From positions 1-5,713 of the forward strand of contig DRQB01000061.1 in assembly GCA_011330645.1 (NCBI GenBank): a DNA stretch of 5,713 nt, in the 5' to 3' direction. Under the pieces are notes generated by a model. It was not told where the DNA came from. It worked only from the letters and a program-made list of their open reading frames with translations, and searched no databases. Below, piece after piece: positions 1 through 5,655 of the stretch. Numbering within the stretch: the stretch's first letter is position 1; every line of letters begins with the position of its first letter. This DNA comes from Campylobacterota bacterium (GTDB lineage Bacteria; Campylobacterota; Campylobacteria; Campylobacterales; Sulfurovaceae). A program made the translations under genes and the position numbers.

Positions 1-1577
1 AAAAAGAGTCTGCCTTAGTTTCCAGTAAGGAAGAAATTATCTACCGTTACTGCAAAGAGATTTCGGCAGTGTTTTTTAAGTGGGAGCGTTTTTTAGCATT
101 TATCAATAAAGAGTATGACCGTTTTGACCATTATCAAGCCAGAGTTAGTTTTGCCAGAGCTAAAGAATATGAGTTTATCTTACCAAGTAAATCCAAACGT
201 ATTAAACTCGAAGGTTTTGCACATCCTGCCATAGAAAATCCTATCCCAATTTCTATGGACTTGAAGAAGCAGATTATGTTGGTGACGGGAGTCAATGCTG
301 GGGGTAAAACGATGTTATTGAAGTCTATGCTCTCAGCGGTATATATGTCTAAGTATTTGCTCCCTTTTAAGTGTGATGCAAGCAAAACTGAAGTGGGACA
401 TTATAAGAGTATAGAAGCAGTCATAGACGATCCTCAGTCAGTAAAAAATGATATCTCTACCTTTGCAGGACGTATGCAGGAGTTTGCTAAACTCTTTAAC
501 AAAGAAGATGCCATTGTCGGCGTAGATGAAATAGAGTTGGGTACAGACTCTGATGAAGCAGCAAGTCTCTTTAGAGTGATGTTGGATGAACTTCGTAAAA
601 AAGGTATCAGCTTCATTGTCACTACGCACCATAAGCGTTTGGCATCACTTATGGCAAGTGATGATGAGGTGGAACTTATCGCAGCACTGTACGATGAAGA
701 ACGTCGTATGCCTACCTATACTTTTTTGCAAGGAAGTATAGGAAAGTCTTATGCTTTTGAAACAGCACAGCGTTATGGTGTCCCTGTGGCTATTGTCAAT
801 CAGGCTAAAAAAGTGTATGGTGAAGACAAAGAAAACCTTAATGAACTCATAGAAAAATCTACTTCACTAGAACGTGAAATGCGTACAAAAATAGCCAAAA
901 TAGATGAAGAATTAAGAAGTGTTGAGAAGAAAAAAATAGAACTTGAAGAGGAAGAATTTAAGCTTCAAGAGAGCCATAGGAAAGCGATCGCTACACTTGA
1001 AAATCGTTACAATGCTGCGACTAAAAAAGCCCGTGAAGCATTGAAAGCAAAAGAGTCGACAGAGGGAAGAAGACTGCTCAATGTCGCACATCAACGTAAA
1101 GATTTTAAACAAAAAGAATTAGCTAAAATAGAAGAAGAACCACTAAAAGAAGGGGATAAAGTAAAATATCGGTCTCATAAGGGAGAATTGGTTTCACTTC
1201 GTGGTAAAGATGCAACTATTCTTGTAGATGGTCTTAAAATGCGTGTACCCCTTTCTCAACTTAAACGCCGTGGAGATAGCCCACAAGTAAAACTCAAACC
1301 AAAATCAAGAACACCAAAAGTAGATGTCAATGTAGAAAAATCAGGTGCATCAGTCTCTGTGAAGTTACTTGGAATGTATGCAGATGAAGCCATAGACATA
1401 GTAGATAAGTTTCTCTCTGATGCATTGGTAAATAATTTAAATGAAGTGCAAATTATTCATGGTACAGGGGGAGGTGTTTTATCTAAATTGGTGAGTGAGT
1501 ATTTGAAAAAACATCCTAAAATTCATAAGTTCTATAGAATGCCGGGTAACTTAGGCATCACCGTGGTAGAGTTGTAG
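1..1577 (+). CDS. mutS2: MutS2 family ATPase/endonuclease, 5'-truncated by window edge
   Basis: The frame is open from the first complete codon (nt 3) to the TAG at 1575-1577, giving 524 residues. The GTG at 69 is internal, so the true start and the N-terminal part lie outside the window. Visible in order: Walker A GVNAGGKT (nt 288-311), the MutS-type signature STFAGRM (456-476), Walker B IVGVDE followed by IELGTD (513-548), and a TTHH H-loop (621-632). Next come a long charged coiled coil (about 825-1060), a small KOW-like beta segment (about 1137-1268) and a C-terminal Smr domain (about 1350-1574) with HGTGGG. Coiled coil plus Smr separates MutS2 from mismatch-repair MutS. In the family, MutS2 binds branched DNA, suppresses recombination and, in some species, aids oxidative-damage repair or ribosome rescue. 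The usual LDLR/LDLK motif at the Smr start reads VKLL here. Its role in this organism is inferred. Confidence 0.95.
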   Translation, partial: KESALVSSKEEIIYRYCKEISAVFFKWERFLAFINKEYDRFDHYQARVSFARAKEYEFILPSKSKRIKLEGFAHPAIENPIPISMDLKKQIMLVTGVNAGGKTMLLKSMLSAVYMSKYLLPFKCDASKTEVGHYKSIEAVIDDPQSVKNDISTFAGRMQEFAKLFNKEDAIVGVDEIELGTDSDEAASLFRVMLDELRKKGISFIVTTHHKRLASLMASDDEVELIAALYDEERRMPTYTFLQGSIGKSYAFETAQRYGVPVAIVNQAKKVYGEDKENLNELIEKSTSLEREMRTKIAKIDEELRSVEKKKIELEEEEFKLQESHRKAIATLENRYNAATKKAREALKAKESTEGRRLLNVAHQRKDFKQKELAKIEEEPLKEGDKVKYRSHKGELVSLRGKDATILVDGLKMRVPLSQLKRRGDSPQVKLKPKSRTPKVDVNVEKSGASVSVKLLGMYADEAIDIVDKFLSDALVNNLNEVQIIHGTGGGVLSKLVSEYLKKHPKIHKFYRMPGNLGITVVEL

Positions 1578-1593
1578 CTAAATTTTAACTCTA
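1567..1593 (+). repeat. 7-bp inverted repeat spanning the mutS2 stop codon
   Basis: TAGAGTT (1567-1573) and AACTCTA (1587-1593) are perfect inverted repeats with a 13-nt spacer that holds the mutS2 TAG. The right arm ends 5 nt before the TATAAT box. There is no U-tract after it and the stem is AT-rich, so it is at best a weak terminator. Its place beside the promoter also allows an operator reading, which is unproven. Confidence 0.3.
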
Positions 1594-1598
1594 ATGGG

Positions 1599-1604
1599 TA
1601 TAAT
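1599..1604 (+). promoter_or_regulatory. Probable sigma70 -10 box (TATAAT) for the downstream unit
   Basis: A perfect TATAAT lies in the only sizeable gap upstream of the 1638 gene, preceded by ATGGG and an AT-rich stretch (AAATTTTAACT, 1580-1590). No TTGACA-like hexamer is seen 17 nt upstream. That fits the vegetative promoters described for Campylobacter and Helicobacter, which rely on a strong -10 and T-rich upstream sequence. Transcription would start near 1611 and leave a leader of about 27 nt. It is the best candidate for driving the cluster from 1638 onward. Confidence 0.6.
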
Positions 1605-1626
1605 ATATGCTAATTAATTTTGACCT

Positions 1627-1631
1627 AGGAG
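1627..1631 (+). promoter_or_regulatory. Shine-Dalgarno supporting the GTG start at 1638
   Basis: AGGAG ends 6 nt before the GTG at 1638. The strong site and good spacing decide this non-ATG start. No in-frame ATG occurs near it, and the encoded N-terminus places the membrane helix where it is expected. Confidence 0.75.
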
Positions 1632-1637
1632 AGTGCT

Positions 1638-2204
1638 GTGAATATTGCAGATGTAAAACGAGAGTTAAGTGGTGATGAAAAAGTACTTGAAAGTGCTTTT
1701 AAGTTAGAGACACTTTATAAAAAATATAAATTTATTATTTGGACTGTAGTCATTGGGCTCATTTTATTTTTTGTAGGAAAAACAGTGATGCAAAGTATGC
1801 ATGAAGCTAAGCTTATAGAAGCTAATCAAGCATTTTTAACATTACAGACAAAAGCAGATGATGCTAAAGCATTAAAAGTATTGAAAGAAAAAAACCCAGC
1901 ATTATTTGAGCTTTATTCTTATGCCAAAGCAAGTAAAAATGAAGATACTAAAACATTGGCACAATTGGCAGCCAGCAAAAATGTGATTATTTCTGATGCG
2001 AGTGCATATACAGAAGGTGTCTTACAAAATAAAAGTACGCATTCTAAACTTTATAAAGAAATGTCACTTATCGAAGATGCATATTTGGCGATTAAAGCAG
2101 GTGATATAAAAAATGCCAATGCCAAGCTCGAACTTATTCCCAAAGATTCAGCACTTTCTATGTTAGCTTCATTACTTAAACACTCAACATTAAAGGCAAA
2201 ATAA
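1638..2204 (+). CDS. Single-pass membrane protein with periplasmic helical domain, YfgM-like
   Basis: This 188-residue protein starts at GTG. A charged cytoplasmic N-terminus (residues 1-31) is followed by one hydrophobic helix (about 32-50, FIIWTVVIGLILFFVG) and an all-helical, alanine- and lysine-rich C-terminal domain (about 55-188). With lysines before the helix, the positive-inside rule predicts the C-terminal domain lies in the periplasm. Length and architecture match YfgM (TPR_21-type) proteins, which are inner-membrane anchored with helical repeats and work with periplasmic chaperones and the Sec translocon. The adjacent lipoprotein looks BamB-like, the same order as yfgM-bamB in gammaproteobacteria. 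The YfgM assignment rests on architecture and neighbourhood, not on clear sequence identity. Its stop TAATG overlaps the next start by 1 nt, so the two are probably coupled. Confidence 0.7.
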   Translation: MNIADVKRELSGDEKVLESAFKLETLYKKYKFIIWTVVIGLILFFVGKTVMQSMHEAKLIEANQAFLTLQTKADDAKALKVLKEKNPALFELYSYAKASKNEDTKTLAQLAASKNVIISDASAYTEGVLQNKSTHSKLYKEMSLIEDAYLAIKAGDIKNANAKLELIPKDSALSMLASLLKHSTLKAK

Positions 2205-3220
2205 TGATGGGTAAAAAATATCTTTCGTCGATATTATTGTCGGTTGTGGCACTCGTTATGTCTGGATGTAGTGGTAAACAATATTTTGAACCAGCGCAAA
2301 CTTACTCTGTAAGTGCAAATTCTTTTGATGGTACGATTATTGATTTAAGTCGTGACGGTGCAACATTGGATGATGGCAGATATATAGGAAAATCAGGGGT
2401 GAGTACGCTTAACCTTGGTGAAGGATATCGATTTTTAAGTGAAAATAAAAACTATGTATTGGCTTCAAATACAGAAGGTATTTTAAATATTATCGATAAA
2501 AATACAAAAAAATCTGTACGCGCTGTTTCTTTACATGTACCTGTTGTTTCTGCAACGATTAAAGATGGTATTGTTGCATATATTCTAAACAATAATACTT
2601 TTGGAATCTATGAAGTAGAAGACAACAGAAAGGTGGTAGAAAGCCGATCAGAAAGAACATATGCCATTGATACAAGAGCTGCAAGTCCAATATTTATCGA
2701 TAATCTTGCTGTAATGCCGATGCTTGATGGTAAATTAATTATTGTAGACATTTATAATAGCGATAATGCAAAAGTGGTCTACTTGAGTAGCAATAAAGTC
2801 TTTAATAATGTTGTATATCTTTCTCGTAGAGGCAATACAATGATTGCAGCAACACCAACAAAATTGATTACGTTGGGGACAGAAGGCAAGAAGGAATACA
2901 GTGCAAATATTTCAGAAGTAGCTATGGACAGTGATTATATTTATCTCTTCACTAAAGAGGGTATGGTTGTGAAACTCAATAGTGCACTTCAACCGATTGC
3001 CACTAAAAAGTTTAAGTTTGCACATTTTTCTGCAGCAACAGCATTTGGAAATAAGGTTTATGGTTTAGATCAACAAGGCTCACTTATTGTTCTCTCTTCT
3101 GATTTGAAAAAATTTAAGATTTATGATGTAGGTGCTGTAGATGAACCAGCATTTGTGACAGGAAACAAGATTTATAAAGATGGAAAAGTGATTGACCTCT
3201 CAAAATTAGGTTATGAGTAA
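2204..3220 (+). CDS. Lipoprotein with predicted beta-propeller, BamB-like
   Basis: This 338-residue protein has a lipoprotein signal: KK near the N-terminus, a hydrophobic stretch (residues 7-19) and lipobox MSGC with the lipidated Cys at 22. The residue after it is Ser, not Asp, which fits outer-membrane sorting under the E. coli Lol rule. From about residue 84 onward, 30-40 residue units recur in the pattern hydrophobic strand, then D/N-G, then a second strand. Examples are LASNTEGILNIID, AVMPMLDGKLIIVD, LFTKEGMVVKLN and YGLDQQGSLIVLS. I count about seven such units, which suggests PQQ/WD-like propeller blades. BamB is the propeller lipoprotein of the outer-membrane beta-barrel assembly machinery. 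A BamB role is inferred from fold pattern, lipidation and the YfgM-like neighbour; another envelope propeller is possible. AAAGG (2192-2196) precedes the ATG; a second ATG at 2207 is an equal candidate start. Confidence 0.72.
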   Translation: MMGKKYLSSILLSVVALVMSGCSGKQYFEPAQTYSVSANSFDGTIIDLSRDGATLDDGRYIGKSGVSTLNLGEGYRFLSENKNYVLASNTEGILNIIDKNTKKSVRAVSLHVPVVSATIKDGIVAYILNNNTFGIYEVEDNRKVVESRSERTYAIDTRAASPIFIDNLAVMPMLDGKLIIVDIYNSDNAKVVYLSSNKVFNNVVYLSRRGNTMIAATPTKLITLGTEGKKEYSANISEVAMDSDYIYLFTKEGMVVKLNSALQPIATKKFKFAHFSAATAFGNKVYGLDQQGSLIVLSSDLKKFKIYDVGAVDEPAFVTGNKIYKDGKVIDLSKLGYE

Positions 3221-4037
3221 ACTAAGTGATTTACTGACTGCCTTTGAAGAGTATCTAAGTGTCGCCAAGGCACTAGATACGCTCACTGTCACCTCTTATT
3301 TATCCGATTTACAACAATTAGAAAATCACTCCCAAAAAACACTTACCAAATTAGATACCAACGATGTTTTAGCTTTTTTATCTACGTTCGAAAATAAACG
3401 TACCCTGAATAGGAAACTCTCTTCGATTAATGTCTTTTTTGCGTTCTGTCATAAACAAAACTTCACCCATGAGAAAATCAAAATTCCTATGGCAAAAGTG
3501 CCTAAAAACCTTCCAAAATATGTGAGTAATGAAGAGATATTGGATGGCATTAATCTCATAGACAGAAGTACAGTGATGGGTTTACGTGACTATGCACTCA
3601 TCCTTTTTCTTTATGCCAGTGGCTGTCGTATTTCAGAGGCTTTGAATGTACAGCGTGCAGACATCGTAGATGGGTGGCTCAAAATCCGTTTTGCCAAGGG
3701 TGAGAAGGAACGTGTGGTACCTTTGGCTCCTGTGGCAACACAGGCATTAGATATATATTTGGCAGAACAAACGATGGCTAGTTCTTATCTATGGTTAAAT
3801 TATAGAGGAGAACAGCTTAGTCGTATTTCGGCTTATAAAATTGTCAAAAAATATCTAGGTGTTTCTCCACATGTTTTACGTCATTCCTTTGCATCATCCC
3901 TAATTATTGGTGGGGCAGATTTACGTGTGGTACAAGAACTGCTTGGACATGCTTCTCTTGAAACTACACAAATTTATACCCATATACAAAAACAAAACTT
4001 GGCTGATACTATGGCAAATTACCATCCTTTACGATGA
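3213..4037 (+). CDS. Tyrosine site-specific recombinase of the Xer family
   Basis: This 274-residue protein has an N-terminal helical core-binding SAM-like domain (residues about 3-85) and a C-terminal catalytic domain (about 100-270). All six expected active-site residues are present: R139 (GCRISEA), K162 (AKGEKERVVPL), H220 and R223 (SPHVLRHSFAS), H246 (LLGHASLETT) and nucleophile Y255 (TQIYTH). The SPHVLRH, GADLRVVQELLGH and TQIYTH segments are very close to XerC/XerD, and the length is near theirs. It is shorter than the roughly 350-aa XerH of Campylobacter and Helicobacter. The likely role is chromosome-dimer resolution at a dif site by DNA cleavage through a 3'-phosphotyrosine. XerC, XerD and a lineage-specific Xer cannot be told apart here, so no symbol is given. 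The ATG overlaps the lipoprotein stop by 8 nt. No dif-like site is visible nearby and there are no flanking repeats, so it looks like a resident gene and not a mobile-element integrase. Confidence 0.9.
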   Translation: MSKLSDLLTAFEEYLSVAKALDTLTVTSYLSDLQQLENHSQKTLTKLDTNDVLAFLSTFENKRTLNRKLSSINVFFAFCHKQNFTHEKIKIPMAKVPKNLPKYVSNEEILDGINLIDRSTVMGLRDYALILFLYASGCRISEALNVQRADIVDGWLKIRFAKGEKERVVPLAPVATQALDIYLAEQTMASSYLWLNYRGEQLSRISAYKIVKKYLGVSPHVLRHSFASSLIIGGADLRVVQELLGHASLETTQIYTHIQKQNLADTMANYHPLR

Positions 4038-4055
4038 TTTAGGTAAGATGTTATT

Positions 4056-4388
4056 ATGAAAGAATTAGTTGAATATTTACAACAAAAAAATATTATTTTT
4101 AAGTCACTTAAAGAAATTACACCTAAAGAACTAGGAACGCGAAAAAAAATTGGGCTTTATGTTGGGGTTGATTTGAAGGGCTATTATGCTGTCATTATGG
4201 AACTTACGAAAAAGAGTAGGGTACTTCGCAAAGAAGCAGAAGAGTTGATGGCACTACATAAAAAACTAGAAAAATATGTGGATAGCACTATCAAAAAGAA
4301 GTATATCATTATCAAGGCACCTTTATGTTCAAAAGCAAAAGCGCTACTCGAAGAGAATGGATGGAGAGTTTGGAATGTTGTTAGCTGA
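4056..4388 (+). CDS. Uncharacterised 110-aa protein
   Basis: I do not recognise a family. The protein is basic and soluble, with no signal peptide or membrane helix. It appears alpha/beta: an N-terminal helix (residues 1-11), a short strand pair around KIGLYVGVDLKGYYAVIMEL (31-50) and a charged helix rich in K and E (about 52-75). A buried-looking strand KYIIIKAP (82-89) follows, then a helix CSKAKALLEENGW (91-103) ending in RVWNVV. It reads as a genuine gene because it fills the space between xer and coaX, its stop overlaps coaX by 14 nt, and its predicted structure is compact. The ribosome site is weak: AGG at 4041-4043, 12 nt from the ATG, so expression may depend on readthrough coupling from xer, whose stop is 18 nt upstream. 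The function is unknown. Confidence 0.75.
   Translation: MKELVEYLQQKNIIFKSLKEITPKELGTRKKIGLYVGVDLKGYYAVIMELTKKSRVLRKEAEELMALHKKLEKYVDSTIKKKYIIIKAPLCSKAKALLEENGWRVWNVVS
4363..4366 (+). promoter_or_regulatory. Shine-Dalgarno that sets the coaX start at 4375
   Basis: GGAG lies 8 nt before the ATG at 4375, inside the end of the preceding gene. It supports this ATG over the in-frame ATGs at 4357 and 4276, which would add an unrelated N-terminal tail ahead of the conserved DIGNT motif. Confidence 0.7.
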
Positions 4389-4992
4389 CATTGGTAATAC
4401 ACATTTTCATATCTATAATGGCAAAGAAGTGGAACATCTTACCTATGATGATGCTATAGAAAAATACCAGAAACAAAAGCTTTATTATATTTCTGTGAAT
4501 CATAAACTCTCAGATAAAATAGAAAAAATACAAGCATGGAAAAATATTGCTCCTCTGATGCAAATAGAAGGGGAATATGAGACTATGGGGATAGATAGAA
4601 AAGCACTTTGTCTAAGTCATAATAATGGGGTATTTGTGGATGCTGGTTCTGCTATTACAGTAGATGTGATGGAAGACCATACGTACTTAGGTGGCTTTAT
4701 ATTACCAGGATTAAAGCATTATGTACAGAGTTATAAATCTATCTCTCCTGTACTTGAGACAGTGCTTACAGAAGAACTCTCATTGAATCACTTAGCGACT
4801 ACAACAAAAGAGCAGATAAGCTATGGTATAATCGCGTCTATAAAAGCACTCATAGACAAACATAGCAAGGGTAAAACACTCTATTTTACAGGTGGAGACG
4901 GAAAGTTTTTATCTACTTTTTTTAAAGATGCCATCTACGATGAAATGTTAGTATTTAATGGGATGCAAAAAGCACTAGGGATTATAGATTAA
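4375..4992 (+). CDS. coaX: Type III pantothenate kinase
   Basis: CoaX phosphorylates pantothenate with ATP, the first step of coenzyme A synthesis, in the cytoplasm. From the ATG at 4375 the protein has 205 residues and begins MLLADIGNT, with the family's phosphate-binding D-x-GNT motif at residues 5-9. Other type III motifs follow: GIDR (72-75) for pantothenate binding, DAGSAITVD (89-97) with the presumed catalytic base D89, GGFILPG (106-112) and TGG (172-174). The usual DxGTA reads DAGSA, a conservative Thr-to-Ser change. At about 205 residues it is shorter than the ~255-aa Bacillus enzyme but close to the compact Campylobacter and Helicobacter forms. An in-frame extension upstream to 4276 exists, but it runs inside the preceding gene and is not conserved-looking. 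The start overlaps the 110-aa gene by 14 nt. Type III enzymes are typically insensitive to CoA feedback and need a monovalent cation (family knowledge). Confidence 0.93.
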   Translation: MLLADIGNTHFHIYNGKEVEHLTYDDAIEKYQKQKLYYISVNHKLSDKIEKIQAWKNIAPLMQIEGEYETMGIDRKALCLSHNNGVFVDAGSAITVDVMEDHTYLGGFILPGLKHYVQSYKSISPVLETVLTEELSLNHLATTTKEQISYGIIASIKALIDKHSKGKTLYFTGGDGKFLSTFFKDAIYDEMLVFNGMQKALGIID

Positions 4993-5008
4993 ATTTTTGA
5001 TAAAAATT
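4992..5008 (+). other. Short AT-only inverted repeat in the coaX-hisG gap
   Basis: AATTTTT (4992-4998) and AAAAATT (5002-5008) are perfect 7-nt inverted repeats around a 3-nt spacer. With no GC pairs and no following T-run it is a poor terminator. The sequence TTTTTGATAAAAAT also resembles a weak Campylobacterota promoter (T-run followed by a TAAAAA-type -10), which could give hisG extra transcription. Either reading is tentative. Confidence 0.25.
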
Positions 5009-5023
5009 AGAGCGTTAATCTCA

Positions 5024-5028
5024 AAGGA
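5024..5028 (+). promoter_or_regulatory. Shine-Dalgarno for hisG
   Basis: AAGGA lies 6 nt before the ATG at 5035. It is a well-spaced site and confirms the hisG start, which encodes the expected MLTIALPKGR N-terminus. Confidence 0.75.
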
Positions 5029-5034
5029 ATAAAT

Positions 5035-5655
5035 ATGTTAACAATCGCACTTCCAAAGGGAAGAATAGCAGAACAGACACTGGAAATATTTGCTGAAATT
5101 TTTGGTGGTGAATTCAAGTTTGAAGGAAGAGAACTCATATTAGACATGGGTGAATTCCGTTTTTTAAATGTACGTAATCAAGATGTACCAACCTATGTAG
5201 AACATGGTGCAGCGGATATTGGTGTGGTTGGATTAGATGTGATTACAGAAAAAGAGTTAGACATCATTCAACTGCTTGATATGCAACTGGGGAAGTGTAA
5301 AGTAGCCATTGGCATTAAAAATGAAGATGAACTTGACTGGTCACGTCCTAACATAAAAGTGGCTACTAAGATGGTAAATATCACAAAAAACTATTTTGCC
5401 AAAAAAGCAGTAGGGGTTGAAGTGGTAAAACTTTACGGTTCTATCGAGCTTGCACCTCTTGTTGGACTTGCCGATGCTATTGTAGACATCGTTGAGACAG
5501 GTTCAACGATGAGAGAAAATGGACTCAAAGTGGCTGAAGATATTATGGACTCTTCGGCACATCTTATCTCAAATAAAAATAGTTTTTATGCTAAAAAAGA
5601 AGAAATTCTTTCTCTATATGAAAAAATAAAAGCAGTTGTAGAAAGAAATGCCTAA
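5035..5655 (+). CDS. hisG: ATP phosphoribosyltransferase catalytic subunit, short form
   Basis: HisG joins ATP and PRPP to make phosphoribosyl-ATP, the first committed step of histidine synthesis. The 206-residue protein starts with ALPKGR (5-10), followed by RNQDVPTYVEHGAADIGVVG (47-66), part of the ligand-binding core. GSIELAPLVGLADAIVDIVE (135-154) leads into the PRPP loop ETGST (154-158). It ends soon after the catalytic domain, so the ~80-aa C-terminal ACT-like regulatory domain of long HisG is absent. Short HisG proteins normally form a hetero-octamer with HisZ, a histidyl-tRNA-synthetase paralogue that carries histidine feedback control; no hisZ is in this window. The gene follows coaX after 42 nt and overlaps the next start by 8 nt (ATGCCTAA). 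It is not in a his cluster here, which suggests dispersed his genes. Confidence 0.96.
   Translation: MLTIALPKGRIAEQTLEIFAEIFGGEFKFEGRELILDMGEFRFLNVRNQDVPTYVEHGAADIGVVGLDVITEKELDIIQLLDMQLGKCKVAIGIKNEDELDWSRPNIKVATKMVNITKNYFAKKAVGVEVVKLYGSIELAPLVGLADAIVDIVETGSTMRENGLKVAEDIMDSSAHLISNKNSFYAKKEEILSLYEKIKAVVERNA

Noticed and set aside
984..991. GCGATCGC palindrome, like the HIP1 repeat
   Set aside because: It is a single occurrence inside mutS2 coding sequence with no other copies in the window.
134..1112. Minus-strand open frames within mutS2
   Set aside because: They show no recognisable domains or ribosome sites, and they lie opposite a strongly conserved gene.
69..1577. A gene starting at GTG 69
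   Set aside because: The same frame is open with MutS2-like coding sequence back to nt 3, so 69 is internal to a gene cut by the window edge.
1593..1620. Possible dif site near TATAATATATGCTAATTAATT
   Set aside because: The left arm resembles a dif half-site only because of TATAA. The right arm matches the XerD arm at about 5 of 11 positions, which AT-rich sequence would give by chance.
3213..4037. Recombinase as a marker of an integrated element
   Set aside because: Its catalytic segments are Xer-like, the neighbours are housekeeping genes in one orientation, and no tRNA gene, att repeat or cargo gene is present.
4276..4374. N-terminal extension of coaX to the ATG at 4276
   Set aside because: It lies entirely within the 110-aa gene in another frame. 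The DIGNT motif belongs near the N-terminus, and a good ribosome site precedes 4375.
4184..4402. Minus-strand open frame opposite the 110-aa gene
   Set aside because: It has a low-complexity F/S-rich translation typical of the antisense of lysine-rich coding sequence, and no supporting start signal.
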